Positions 26,601-37,330 of a stretch of DNA of 64,000 nt are shown here, piece after piece; the stretch's first letter is position 1, and each line of letters begins with the position of its first letter. The notes below the pieces were generated by a model. It worked only from the letters and a program-made list of their open reading frames with translations, was not told where the DNA came from and ran no database searches. Position numbers and translations under genes: made by a program. Where the stretch lies: positions 5,601,400 through 5,665,399 of the forward strand of contig NC_089325.1 in assembly GCF_036669915.1 (NCBI RefSeq), given 5' to 3'. This stretch comes from Pocillopora verrucosa. Lineage: Eukaryota > Cnidaria > Anthozoa > Scleractinia > Pocilloporidae.

Positions 26601-27772
26601 CAAGTCTGTTATTACTCAGTACTATCTTTTCTACAGAATCTTTTTCTTCAGCTTTCTGGGAGCTGACATCTTTAAGTTCTTCGCAAGCATACAAACTATT
26701 ATTTTTTTTTCTGAGTCAAATACGCAGTGTTTTTTATCTTTGCAGGGGGGAACCCTTACGATGGAATGAGCGGACAAGAAGTATTTACATACGTGTCGCA
26801 TGGTCATAAATTGCGAAGGTCGTCAGGCGTGAGCCGAGAATTGTACGTAGAATCACGTTCCAGCTAGATTCACACTTATGAATATGCCTCACTTATGAAT
26901 AGGCCTATTCATAAGTGAGGCCCAGAACCCTTTTGGATTAATAATAATTAATAAATAATTATAACGGCTGATCAGAAGAAAGAAAATGTCTCAAAGAGCC
27001 AATCAGACCTTAAATTAAAAACGAACAAACTGCCCAAAGCGCGGGAAAACGCGGGTGATCAATTCGTGATTGCTTTCAGTTTTGTATTTGATTGGTTGAG
27101 AGAGAGGCGTAAGTTTTCTGAACCAATCAAATGGCAAAGTAAAGCAAAACCAATACAATCCGGATAACTTTCGACAATCAGTTGAAAATTGCTGCATTAA
27201 AAACTATAGTTGAGTAAGTGCGTTTCATACATGGAAATAATGCTCCAAAAGGTTCTACTGACCTAAGGAATGTATTTTTATTTTACCTTCCGCTCGTATT
27301 ATTGAGGCTCATTGCCACACATGTCATTAAAACACCGGATTTTTGACCCAACAGTTCAAACCGTCATACTATTTGTTTTTTTTAACAAGTCGCTGGTTAT
27401 ATCGAGTTTTGGTGAGTAAAGACTGACTCATGACTTTACAGATATCTTTAATTGGTTACGTCTGTGTTTACATTGTAAATCACAAATTCCCCTGAATTTA
27501 TATCCGTTTTGACAGTTGGGTTTTTGGTTTTACCCCGCGAAAACTGATCATTAAAGCAGAAAAAGGCAATGCTTCTACATTCATTCGGACAATTTGTTAT
27601 CTTAACAACATGATCACTTGATTCCTACAGATATAAATTGATGCTTCAGTGCTGGGACCAAGAGCCATCTAGGCGACCGACATTCGAATCAATTACGTCG
27701 TGGATGGAAACTTTAACGCATCCTCACTGCACAGAAAGTAGGAATACCTCCCAAATTATAAGCTGGGCGTAA
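17634..27772 (+). CDS. Receptor tyrosine kinase with Ig-like, I-set Ig and FN3 ectodomain (FGFR/VEGFR-like kinase)
   Basis: Exons: 17634-18011, 18314-18571, 19260-19619, 20033-20200, 20810-20871, 22247-23354, 23991-24110, 24530-24720, 25361-25483, 25707-25777, 26095-26135, 26746-26842, 27631-27772. All are GT/AG and the phases agree throughout, giving about 1,039 residues without the missing signal exon. Domains: cysteine-free Ig-like; I-set Ig (LTC...W...DCGDY); FN3; membrane helix ([20 protein letters not shown]); about 350-residue juxtamembrane; kinase. Kinase motifs: GGGTFGQV loop, [27 protein letters not shown] (AVE for APE), [26 protein letters not shown]. The C-terminal tail is only about 15 residues. 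The juxtamembrane region has ENYE sites, a YLND (Grb2-type YxN) and PVPKPR. The exact FGFR/VEGFR orthology and ligand are unknown; the first exon was not found. Confidence 0.85.
18104..18250 (+). pseudogene. Relic exon inside the kinase gene (homologue of the 3238-3441 exon)
   Basis: Sequence [17 protein letters not shown]...[19 protein letters not shown] matches the left gene's exon 3238-3441, but reaches an in-frame TGA right after KVRVP, and the acceptor position has lost its AG. Skipping it keeps the frame because the flanking exons are both phase 1, so the kinase gene stays open. Confidence 0.7.
20335..20480. repeat. Dispersed repeat, family 2 (partial)
   Basis: Shares TTTTAGTTTTGCATCTGATTGGTTG and a following AGAGTGAAGTAAA phrase with 26985-27200. 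Both lie in introns of the kinase gene. Confidence 0.55.
20504..20571 (+). other. Candidate alternative last exon: would give a kinase-less isoform
   Basis: After an acceptor (AAATCAG) and in the phase supplied by the membrane exon, this reads [22 protein letters not shown] followed by TGA. Splicing here would end the receptor with a 22-residue acidic tail just inside the membrane. The alternative is splicing straight to 20810, which leads to the kinase. No transcript evidence is available. Confidence 0.3.
21218..21278 (+). repeat. Short tandem array of a TGTCCGATTACA unit
   Basis: Four imperfect copies of TGTCCGATTACA within about 60 bases, next to further TCCGATT/AATCGGA words from 20910. 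It appears to be part of a larger intronic repeat (about 20880-21290). Confidence 0.6.
21575..21760 (-). repeat. Short element with AGTATATACTAAA-like ends, minus copy
   Basis: The reverse complement matches 24838-25032: shared CGATTACGATATTTT, GCGAGTTGCTCAGAGGTG and AATAGCAA words, with AGTAWAYACTAAA-type words at both ends. Two copies in opposite orientation in one gene's introns. Confidence 0.65.
22253..22678 (+). repeat. Two-copy 71-codon in-frame repeat in the juxtamembrane exon
   Basis: The coding repeat starts [17 protein letters not shown] and again [17 protein letters not shown] 213 bases later; each copy ends SSRENYE. Both are Ser/Thr-rich and each ends at a candidate phosphotyrosine site, so the duplication doubled the site. 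The copies differ at scattered positions, so this is not a very recent event. Confidence 0.85.
24838..25032 (+). repeat. Short element with AGTATATACTAAA ends, plus copy
   Basis: Intronic. Contains a B-box-like GGGCTCAAATCCCGT phrase and AGTATATACT words at both ends; see the inverted copy at 21575-21760. Confidence 0.65.
26887..26920. repeat. Perfect 34-bp palindrome
   Basis: Half-site CCTCACTTATGAATAGG followed with no spacer by its exact reverse complement, inside a kinase-gene intron. A half copy (TTCACACTTATGAATATG) lies just before it. Confidence 0.9.
26985..27200. repeat. Dispersed repeat, family 2
   Basis: Contains AAGCGCGGGAAAACGCGGG and TTTGATTGGTTGAGAGAG followed by a CAATCCGGATAACTTTCGACA phrase. 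Fuller copy of the element seen at 20335-20480; matches a family I remember from coral genomes. Confidence 0.5.
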
Positions 27773-28889
27773 TGTATATCAATGAACTTTTACCTACTAA
27801 CAAGGTTGGAACAGAAAATACTTCAATACCAACAGGGAATGGAAGTCTTGATAAATTTTCCCGGCTTTAAATTACCAAGTTAGCAAGAGAAGATAATCCT
27901 TTCTTGATGTTAATCGTGGTTCAAGGGTTTTCCTTTGGTTACGTTATCCAGCAAAGAGGTTGGAATCAATTATTGTCTATATTTTTGCAACACAGAATCG
28001 ATACAAATAACAATTCCTAGGTTGGACGGCATTCATATAGTGACGCTTATGTTTGTTTTATAGCTGTTCAAAAAATAGGAAGATTTTAAGTATATTATTA
28101 TATAAAAAACTTTATTTCTAAGTTAAATACGGTTAAAAGTATCATTCGTACAAATAAAACATATGAAAATCTCTTAACCTGGTTTACATATTGATGAAAA
28201 GAAAAGTTAAGTTCACTTGGCATGAACAACATGGAGAGATTTTCACTTACACCAAAAGCCAAACATGCCAGTAAAACCTTCGCAGTGTATCTTGGATAGT
28301 GTCACCGATTGCCCCCTTAATCAAATAACACTGGGTGGCCGGTTTACTTTGGCTCCTGGGGAGGCCAACCGACTGAGTTGCTTCACCAATGAAGCTGAAT
28401 ATAGGAAATTTTGTAAGGGTGTTGCGGATAACTAACCGCGAGCTTCTCGAGCTAATATACCTACTCCTTGGTTGAGCTCATGTAGTTTGCGCCTGAGCCT
28501 TTCCAAAGGTGGGTTTCTGTTATTTGCGATTTGTTTGGTTTCATCAAGTTTGTTAATAATGATCTTTCAGTTCTGGAATAATTAACCTATTTGATATGAA
28601 TTCTATTTAACGAGAAAGGCCTAACAGCATCATAGAACTTTGGATTTTAATAACTCTGCTCTACGTCAAACGTGCTGCGCTGCTGAATTCTTTCCCTATT
28701 AAAGCCCATTACAGACCAAAACACATGGTTGGTTTTTGAAAAACATTTTCAGGTGTCTTGGATGCATGAATTCTCCATAATAGTGATCAGAATTTCATAC
28801 TCCTGGTAATATTAACCCGTTGTATACATGATATCGCCAATCAGCTGCTGACACGTCACTCACCTTCCGCGTCACTCAGTCAGGTTGAT
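27773..28889. other. 3' flank of the kinase gene, no gene seen
   Basis: No AATAAA with a clear cleavage context stands out. A stretch around 28300-28520 has longer open codon runs but no recognised protein. Confidence 0.4.
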
Positions 28890-29100
28890 GAATGAACAGC
28901 GGAGCCTTCAACATTCTCAATCCGAAGTCGTTTGTTGGAATTTTTTCAGATTATGGCTACCAAAACACTGAAAAATCCGTATTACTTACAGAAAGCGACG
29001 TTCAAACTTTCCTAGAAGGGGAAGAAAACCAAAATACGGAAAGAAAAACCGAAAGTTGCGTATTCAGTGGCTTAAGTAATGGCATTTCTCGCGGCTGAGA
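28890..29100 (+). pseudogene. Crypton/KIAA1958-like N-terminal fragment
   Basis: An open frame containing ESDVQTFLEGEENQNTERKT, which resembles the N-terminal part of DUF3504/KIAA1958-like proteins related to Crypton tyrosine recombinases. It closes after about 68 residues with no catalytic domain, so it is a fragment. Recognition is from memory and moderate. Confidence 0.4.
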
Positions 29101-30096
29101 ACGAAAATCGACAACTGGAATATTTGTCACCAGCCGCTTTTTGGCCGTGTACCTGAAAGATTTCTTCTGTCGGTAAGGACCAAGTAAATAACTAAGAATT
29201 TTGCATATTGAAAGTTAGGCCCGTTGTTTGTTTTTGTAGTGTTTCAAATCATTTCTTTTTTTTTTTATCTTAAGGCTTAGCGCCCACGCACTTTACGATT
29301 TTTATTCGGGGATTGTCGATCCTTTTATTTTTATCTGTTAATTAAGTCGACTTTTCTTGTCAGTAAAGGGCTATTGCGTTTATATGATAAACAAAATAAT
29401 ACATGGTTGATTGTAGATATGAAATTTTTCTTCTCGTGCTCAACTCGACATCTTACTCGTGAGCAATCAAGCAAACATTCGAAGGGAGATTCCATATCTA
29501 CGCGTACCCATGTAATTATTCTCTATGTACTGTTTAAGTTTCTGCGAGATAAAATTCACAAAACCAACACTGAGAGATACTTTGGCCTGGAAATAACGTC
29601 TAGCAATATATTTGCTTTGTTATACCTTTGTCAAGCCAAGCTTTCATTTCCTTTGTTTTCATTTCCTTTGCATCGAGGAAAAAAAAAAAAAGAAAGCCAG
29701 ACGCATTCTCTCGGTCAGGTTCGCCTCATGGGATAAATAAAAATAAAAAGCGTAATGGAGTAGGATTTCGGATCAAAACCTTCTGGATTCTGGATTTTTA
29801 GCTCCTGAGACAACTGAATTTGTCCAATTCCAGTCATTTGTATTCCAGATGTCAATCCTTGTGGCTTCGAAACTTAAGTCTTTATGTTTTTTGAAATTTT
29901 TGTCCCTCTTTGGCAGACTATGATAGTTTTCTTGTTTGGAAAGGATAGACATAAACTTGTACCTTTGTCCTTCAGACTGGTAGTTCACACCTTTGAGGAG
30001 AAGGTTTCTTGTATTCAGCCATAACTGAAGAAGACAGACGTTCATATCGAAAGGAAAGGACACTGTTGAGATCTCTCTAAGTTTCTCGAGCAGCAT
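29101..30096. other. Upstream region of the URAD-like gene
   Basis: Positions 29260-29400 match, in inverted orientation, the sequence next to the orphan URAD exons (36700-36850 and equivalents), with the shared word TATATGATAAACAAAATAATACATGG. A minus-strand open frame at 29773-30120 has no recognisable domain and is probably chance. Confidence 0.45.
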
Positions 30097-30645
30097 ATGG
30101 CCCGGAAGCTGAGTATTCAAGCCGTGAACGAGCTCAACTATAAAGATGTTATTTCAACCTTCGCAAATGTTGTCGAACACACGTCTCTTTGCGCGGCTGC
30201 CGTTTGCACCAAGGCGCCGTTTTCATCCTCTGAGAGTTTCGTCACTGAGATCTGTCGGTTTATTGACAGTCTGCCAGACGGCGCAAAAGCGGGAATCCTG
30301 CGCAGTTATCAGGATCTATTTGATCATTGGGAATCTTTGTCAAGTGAGTCCCAGAGAGAGCAGACGGAGGCTGGTATTAGATCACTCGGCGCCGAGGAGA
30401 TAAAGCTTTTGAAAAGCTACACCAGACTCTACAAAGAGAAATTCGGCTTTCCGTTGGTAATTTGCGCTCGTTTAAACAACAAAGAGACGATTTTGGAACG
30501 GATTAGAGAGCGTCTCAGCAACGATAGCTACCAGGAATTAAACAACGGGATCAAAGAAGTGAAAGACATAATGGTTTTGAGAGTAAACGACGTGGTGAAC
30601 AGCGAACTTCTAAAATCTAATCCACGTATACTCCGGTTCAAATGA
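30097..30645 (+). CDS. OHCU decarboxylase-like protein (URAD family), catalytic His replaced
   Basis: An intronless 182-residue protein of the 2-oxo-4-hydroxy-4-carboxy-5-ureidoimidazoline decarboxylase family, which makes S-allantoin in uric-acid breakdown. Human URAD is 173 residues. Family features: NELNYKDVISTFANVVE near the start, CAAAV, SQREQ (Glu88) and KFGFPLVICARLNNKETIL. The conserved HPDL block, which holds the catalytic His, reads YQDL (Tyr71-Leu74), and the distance from there to the REQ glutamate is three residues shorter than in the human enzyme. The C-terminus ILRFK is not a peroxisomal signal. The start is the first ATG in the open frame. It could be a non-catalytic relative or a decaying copy; the frame itself is intact. 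Confidence 0.75.
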   Translation: MARKLSIQAVNELNYKDVISTFANVVEHTSLCAAAVCTKAPFSSSESFVTEICRFIDSLPDGAKAGILRSYQDLFDHWESLSSESQREQTEAGIRSLGAEEIKLLKSYTRLYKEKFGFPLVICARLNNKETILERIRERLSNDSYQELNNGIKEVKDIMVLRVNDVVNSELLKSNPRILRFK

Positions 30646-31606
30646 CCTGTTCCAAACTCTCAGTAACCATGTTCAATTTTCCACCCACCGATTTAGGTTT
30701 CATTTTAGCGATTCCAGTTGTAAAACCTTAAAGACTTTTTTAAACGTTTTTTGAGTTAGTCAGAAGAAGTCTCTTTTTTGTCCAATGGGATTGACCTTAT
30801 TGTTAAGAAATGACGAGGTCTGATACAAATTCTTTCACCTGCCGAGGATACCATGAAAGCCCAAAATAACTCTTAAGCACTACCTTTTGTGGATTCATTG
30901 ATGAGTTCAACGGGATGAACTTTCCGACGTTTGGCTCCCTTTCAGAATTTCGATTTGATGAATCAAGCATTTGGCTAATCTATAAAACATTCGCTAATAA
31001 TAAACTAGTCTTAATGTACTCAACTTTTCAATAAACAGAAAAAACTTCAGCCTGATAAATTGAAATTAGAAAATGAAGCTCGCAGAGTTTCAGTTCATAA
31101 AATCGACAAGTCGAATTTGATATGCCTAGTACGTGGATACCTTTTAAATTCTAACCATTAGCGAGAAAGATCAGTTGGGTTTTTCACTTTTGGGGATCAA
31201 GTATCTTAACACGTGGTTAAGTAAAAAGAAACATTGATAGAGTGAATCGCACAACAACGTTTTTAATGGTATGATATGACTAAGGAGCCATTTTCCTAAG
31301 TTATACACTTTTCCTGGCAGTCAGTAAGCGAGGAAGATCTAAATAAAAAACAAAGGCACTGTTCGCTTAAGCAATGGACGACCGCTGTGACTCTCTGCTG
31401 GTTTGCCGGAGTAGTAACCCATGAACAATAGAACAGCTAATCTACTTACTTACAAAATATTGCCGCGGACACAAAAACAATTCGGTGATCGATTAATCAG
31501 AGCCCAAGTTAAGTCTTAGTTATCTTAAAAACCTTTAAATCATTATAAATTATCAGTTGCTATAACTGGCACATGATTGGATTGGATATGTTAACATAAA
31601 CCCTTG
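30646..31606. other. Spacer between URAD-like gene and first transporter
   Basis: No gene. The same spacer follows at 37330-37857 (shortened) and 49015-50019, showing that URAD end plus transporter form one duplication unit. The two genes are convergent. Confidence 0.6.
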
Positions 31607-34323
31607 TCAGGCATCCTCATGTGTATTTTGTTCATCTCTCCCTGCTTCACGTTTCAAACATAGGAGAATAAATGGAAGGAGAGACCCAACGACTCCAACT
31701 CCACCAGCTACAATGAACGCAACGAAGTAGTTACCGAATGTGTCAGCCATTAGACCTGATAAGAAAGATAACAACAAAATGTCTCGAAAAACAAAATGGC
31801 TGGCGTATGAGATGTCTTTAGTCTGGGTAATTTGGTATTATCAACCGAGTTGATAACGTAAATTGGCCACTATAAAGAGTTTCAAAGCTGACGTTTCGAA
31901 ACACTCGAAACGTCAGTTTTGTAACTCTCTACTATGGCTAGTTTACGTTATCAACTTAGTTGATAATACTAAATTACCCTGCTATTCTCTCCCACCGACG
32001 CAATTCCAAGTTTCTTTCGAAACTTACCCCGTTAATTCATTTGTCTGTCTATTTTGAAGTCCTTCAAACATCAGAATGCCACGTTTGTCTCTCTAACGAC
32101 CCATCTGCCTGTTTGACTCACTTCAATTGTTGTTGATATTTTCAAAAGACTCTTCATTAAGATTAAGTAACCAAAGGATGTATAATTCGATGGTTCCAAA
32201 GTTTTTGTCATGGATACGAGAGCCAAAGGGGAGAATCTTTCAACGCTGTTAAAATGCATACTCCAACAACAGCGGCGTCTCATAGGAGTTTAGAAGCTAA
32301 ACAGGATACTCTATTATTATCGGTTATGACTTTTCCGGAGTGGGAGGGAGTCGCCATAGGAGCACATCTCATAATTACCCTGTATATAGCTTGTAAAGGG
32401 AGGGGGATACATTCTCAGCCCCCGGAAGGGGGTTAAGGGTGAAAATACAAAATTGGTCCCCTACCCGACAAAGGTGGACCGATCAAGGCAGAAATTCCGG
32501 AAAACAGCATCAGCAATCCAACGGCGGAAGCCTTTTCATCTTCCTTTACGGCTTTTAGGATTTCAACTATCATAGAAGTAATCATCAATCCATCCGCTGA
32601 ACTGAAAAAGATGGCATAAGTGAATACACCAAAGTATGTCTTCGCCAGGGTCAAAAGCATAGTGGAAGCTGCCATAATGAAAATAGCTGCCTGAAGCAGA
32701 AGGCGGCTGTTTACGAACTTCAAGTCACACAGGAATCCCCCTCCAATGCGGCCAAGAGAGGCAAATATGCCGATAACCATATAAATTGTCGAGCTCTTGT
32801 CAGCCAAAATACCAAGGTCATCACAATGCTTCATCTGAAAATACCAGCAAATGTAAGTTAGACTATGGAAATCAATGATAATCAATAGGTTAATCTGAGT
32901 TGTACACTGAATAATCAGAAATCAGACGAAGACGAACAGTGCATCTCCAGCCCTATGCTAAAAATTTCGTTCAAAAGTCGGCGTAAATTAAGACGACTTA
33001 GAAACCTAAGAACTAGAGGACTAGACGACTTTTAAGTCCTAAAAGAATAGTCAACTAGTTCTAGATACTCACGAGATGCACATATGGGACCAGGCGAGAG
33101 AACATGTAGGCTACTGCTGTTGTTACCAGTACTAGGATGGTCGCATTCTTAAATAACGATAGATTCCAGCTCCATTTTTTTGAGGAACAATTCATGTTTC
33201 TTTCTTGCGATGATGGACTCTGATGAAGAATAACGCCAGTCAGGGATGAAACAGCCAAAAGACCACCAAACACCCGAAAGGTGTTCCTCCACTCTAGAAC
33301 GTCAACTGCCGCCTGAAGAGAAGGACTAAGAATCATCGTTCCTAATCCCTGTCCTGACGTTACTAGTCCGAGAGCAAAGGATTTTCTTTTATCAAAGTAA
33401 TTGTTTACTATAATTGCTTCCGAAACGAAGATCAGCGACTGACCCATTGCAAAAGGTATGCTGAAGGTAACATAAAGCATATAAATAGTGGAAACAAAGG
33501 AGCCCAATGTGACGCCAAGAGAACATAACAGGCAGCCCAGTATTGTTGTAACTCGAAAGCCAAATTTGTTGAGGAAGGCTCCCATTACAGGACCGAGAAT
33601 CAAAGTTAAGCCATGTATGATCGATGCAACCCAAGCTGGAAAACAAAACACAATTCTAGTTACCACCATTACAAACATGTCTCTAATCAGTAATCTCCTC
33701 CTAAAATCCAGGTTCTACTGTTATCACGCAATTTTTAGCTGTGTGATACGTACTTGCATTACTAAGTGACGAGTCAAGTATCATCAAGAACCAGGTTTCC
33801 AACCTTTTTAGAACCCACTATGCTGAGTTTTTTGTTCAGTTTTGCACAGGGCGATTGGGGGTTTTGCTACTTCCTTATCCACTGGTAATGGACCAATCAT
33901 GACGCGTAGATTGTGTTTGAATCTGAAATTATGCTGTTAGAGAGAGTACTTTGTTCATTTAAGCCAAATATAGGGGTTCAATCGGCAGTTTGTTTTTTGC
34001 TGTTTTAGCAGCCCTGTCCAGATTTTTACTTTTGTCTCAGATCCAAATATATGTTCTTATTTAATAACTACAAGTGTGATCTAGCTTAAACTTTACGAAA
34101 AACCATAAACAGCCCTTCTTGTTACACCTGTCCAGTATTACATAAACTGACCTGTACTTTCACGATTTTCCCCGAAAGAGTTCATGAAAACGGGAAAAAG
34201 AACGCCAAAGGCACTGCTAAATCCAATTGTTAGAATCACGCACAAAGTTGTGAGCCCACAAACAAACCATGACCACAGACTATCTTGCTTGAACGTGACA
34301 ATAATACCGCTGAAGAGATTCAT
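31607..34323 (-). CDS. Monocarboxylate transporter-like MFS protein (SLC16 type), copy 1
   Basis: Exons (minus strand) 34152-34323, 33073-33635, 32465-32834 and 31607-31755, all GT/AG, phases 1-0-1, giving 417 residues. About 12 hydrophobic helices are visible. First-helix motif QDSLWSW is a degenerate form of the MCT signature (D/E)G(G/S)(W/F)(G/A)W; the second MCT signature is clear as YFDKRKSFALGLVTSGQGLG; GRIGGGF lies in the second half. MCTs move small carboxylates or related molecules across the plasma membrane, with protons or by facilitation; the substrate cannot be read here. The tail (KREAGRDEQNTHEDA) is short. Start chosen as the ATG shared by all three copies. Confidence 0.85.
31823..32043. 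repeat. Foldback element, family 1, in transporter intron 3
   Basis: Inverted arms GCTGACGTTTCGAAAC / ACTCGAAACGTCAGT, with inverted TTGATAACGTAAATTGG-type outer arms, ending CCCACCGACG...GTTTCTTTCGAAACTTACC. Sits at the same intron position in all three transporter copies, so it was present before they duplicated. Confidence 0.85.
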
Positions 34324-36370
34324 AGTGATACCAATTTCTGACGACAATTGGGTCTGGTCTCCTCTACCCCTTTACCTTTGATGTGCCACCACAAGGAACT
34401 GTCACAAATATGTTATCCTACTACAAAGACTTTTGCTTTTAGAAGTTCAACTGGGCAGATATTCTTGCGGTTGGACCTCCTAAGACAAAACAAAATAGTG
34501 TTTCCGCTCATGATGAAAATTAAACCGTGAAAGAGTTCTTGCGGTCCAAACATCCGAAGAAGTTCTGAAACTTCACCCACAGAGATGTTCTTGAGTTTCG
34601 AACATTCTGCGCCAAATGAAGTTCTCCAACATATTTGAAAAACTTTAACTGCTAGGAAGAACGCAAAGAAAAAAGAAAGTTCATGCGCGTTGATTAACTA
34701 CTGAGAGCGTCGAACCGAAAATGTTTGGCTCGAGATGATCACGTGCAGTTCGAATGCAGCGAGGTCTGTGCGTCATGACAAAGAGCCGGATATTTCACCT
34801 TCCGGCGCCACTTAACTCAGTCAGCTAGCCAGTCCATGATAGTCATCTGAACTCTCACTTTATATTGAAGTATTAAAAATTTTTGAATTCATTTTTAAAA
34901 CTAAATAGGAAACGATCGTATATGTAAGAAAGGTGCGCATTGAACTACAGCAATAAAAAACTTTTCCTTCTTTCCTCAAGAAGAGTCAGAACAAGAAACT
35001 CGTAACTTCATGAAGAACGTGACTATTTCCTTTGTTAATGTTTCAAGTCATGTTTGAACCTAAATGGCACACTTGATCTACATGAGACGGAAGTGTACTG
35101 AATAAACAAAGAAATCATATGAGGAAAAAACCTTTCATGTACTATTTCAAAAATAAGTGCTGGGGTTTCATCAGGGTTTCCAAACACGAGAAAGCTGATG
35201 AAAGTACTAAGTCGCAAACCGAGTACTTTTATTATTTTCGATTGTTTGGAAACCCCGATGAAACTCGATGCACGAGTTTTTGAAATAGCTTCTCAATCAC
35301 GCCTCAGGAATAAAATAAAATGGAAATATTCACGAATTTTTCACATGTTGTCGGCAAGTTTGTTGTTCCGAAAAATTGTATTGTGATGGTGATTTGTCTT
35401 TTCAGAAACGGTATGAGAAATGTTATCACACCGCTGTGGATGATTATAAAAAACAAGTTTAACTCTATTCTTCATTCTCTTCTGCAATGGCTTTATCACG
35501 TTTTCGGCAAGTAAGATATGGAAAGAGGCCAAGTTGTTAAAAAGTGACGTGTTTAAGTCCACTCGTTACAAAAGTAAATGGGCCTCTGGAATATTCGAAC
35601 AATGGCAGAAAGAGGGATTGATACGTGTTATTAATATTCAAATTAAGAAAGGAGTTCACTGGAGCTTGATGCTTTATCAAACTCAAGGGTTTGATGTTTT
35701 CTGAAACTCATGGATAGCACGTCATTCCAGTGTTTAACCGGGGTTTCAAACCACATGCACGTGACTAAATTGGCGTGTCTTGGTTGGATGATCACCTTAT
35801 GAATAATTAATTAGTTTGAGAAATATTTCTTCACAAAAAGTCAAAACACGTAAAATCGAAAACGCTCGACTTATTTTCTCAAGTCTGTTCTCCTTTTAGT
35901 TTACGTCCACCGTTAGAATTTACTTTCTTGGAAAATGCAACGGAGCCGTGCGAGTGCGAATCTGGACGACCTTTAATTTCAAGAACGGCCTAAGTCAACC
36001 CGTCTGGCCCTGCACACAACAGCGTTTACGATGGCGTGAGCGGGGCCGTACGACTCATAGATAAAAGATATCTACGCGGGCGCTTCCTTGTGCCATTTCA
36101 GATAAATAGCTAGGTGAGGGCCAGTGAGCGTCATTCAAATACTCAGTATATACTCTAAATATCGACAGTTTTTAATGGCTGCTACTTTGGTGCGATTAGT
36201 CTACTAGTAAGGAGCTTTCGGGAAAAATTGTTTCAAATAATTTACCATTTATCGTTGTGCGCATGACCAACCAAACTGGTCTAAATATGGAGAGGCGCAA
36301 ACGAAATTTGTCTCCGAATTATAACTGACGATGCATTTAGTAAAGTTTTATCCATGCGATAGATAACTAG
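34324..36370. other. Upstream flank of transporter 1 and duplicated non-coding block
   Basis: Transporter 5' flank up to about 34850, then a block that recurs at 43200-44750 and 46360-47880. Inside, about 35140-35290 is a foldback built from GGGGTTTCATCAGGGTTTCC and its inverted partner GGAAACCCCGATGAAAC. The end of the block is the 3' flank of the orphan URAD exon. Confidence 0.6.
35487..35704 (+). pseudogene. Crypton-like fragment, copy 1
   Basis: Starts MALSRFRQ and, after a frame change, continues KSTRYKSKWASGIFEQW, wording typical of the N-terminal part of DUF3504/Crypton-related proteins. No recombinase core follows. Repeated at 43869 and 47004. Confidence 0.4.
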
Positions 36371-36697
36371 TTAGAGGTTAGAGTTTCCGTACGCAACCAA
36401 ATCTTTCATTCTAAGCATTACTTTCTTTTTCACTTCTTCGATTCCGTGTTTAAGCTCCATTTTCTTATCACTGGTCAAACGCGCTCGAATCTGCTTCGAG
36501 TTAGCTCCCTTGTTGTTCAGACGAGAGCAAGTCACGAACGGAAAGTCAAACTTATTTTTGTACATCTTGTTTAAATCTTCCATCTCCTGACTTTCTTCGC
36601 TACTAAGGGATTTGATCCGTGCGTAGACTATCTTAATACCTTTAGTTGTGATGATACATACGCTGGTGACAAGACGAAAAAAAGCATCTTTCTCCAT
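36371..36697 (-). pseudogene. Orphan URAD C-terminal exon, copy 1 (frame intact)
   Basis: Reads ARIKSLSSEESQEMEDLNKM then YKNKFDFPFVTCSRLNNKG and GIEEVKKKVMLRMKDLV, aligning with the last 80 or so residues of the URAD-like protein at 30097. The end -SNL resembles a peroxisomal PTS1. No URAD N-terminal half (CAAAV, HPDL) was found upstream, so it is either a 3' exon of an undetected gene or a fragment. Opposite strand to the 30097 gene. Confidence 0.5.
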
Positions 36698-36899
36698 GTA
36701 TTATTTTGTTTATCATATAAACACAATAGCCCTTTACTGACAAGAAACGTCGACTTAATTAAAGAATGAAAATAAAAGGATCGACAATCCCCAAATAAAA
36801 ATCCTCAAGTGCGTTGGCACTGAGCCTCAAGTTTAGAAAGTTACCCTTAATTAAATGGCAACTTTGAAAATGATTTAATTTCGTAGCTTTTTACGAAAC

Positions 36900-37010
36900 G
36901 TGATCTGAATACATCAATCATACCTATGGTGATAAAGAACTACGTAGATGTTAACAAGTTTGAAGGCCGGATATCCAAGCAATTAAATGTAGCATAACAT
37001 TCAATTTCCT
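36900..37010 (+). other. Coding-like module A, copy 1 (identity unknown)
   Basis: Plus-strand reading NTSIIPMVIKNYVDVNKFEG then RISKQLNVA, stop. The same peptide recurs at 42171, 45290, 48424 (plus) and at 54955, 57330 and 59635 (minus). I do not recognise the protein. Confidence 0.4.
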
Positions 37011-37184
37011 CTCTTGTTTGAAGGGTCAGTTACTTAAATAATTTGACTGGCAAAAAATTTCATAAAAGAATTAGTTGAGCGAACATAACATAGAACATTA
37101 AAATTGGTATGTTACGTTCTTATCACCTGTTAATGATTAGTCTGATTCCAGGAGTAAACGAGATCTGGGAATAAAAGTATGGTG

Positions 37185-37330
37185 CATGGTTTTCACGAAG
37201 TGGGGTCAAATATCCTCTTTTGATAAGATAGAGGGTTTAGGGAAAGTAACACTGAGAAAACTGCCCACAAACAATGCACAAAGTAATAATAAGTCGCTGG
37301 TCACCAGCTTTATGCTGCATCATACTTTCC
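37185..37330 (+). other. Coding-like module B, copy 1 (identity unknown)
   Basis: Reads VFTKWGQISSFDKIEGLGKV and LPTNNAQSNNKSLVTS. Repeated at 42457, 45576 and 48700 (plus), 56161, 56933 and 59230 (minus). In the minus copies it runs straight into ICIITSKGIKIAYAR, the start of the orphan URAD exon, so it may be the next part of the same ancestral gene. Confidence 0.4.

Noticed and set aside
29773-30120. A 115-residue minus-strand protein overlapping the start of the URAD-like gene
   Set aside because: No domain, no copies elsewhere, and it overlaps a better-supported gene start.
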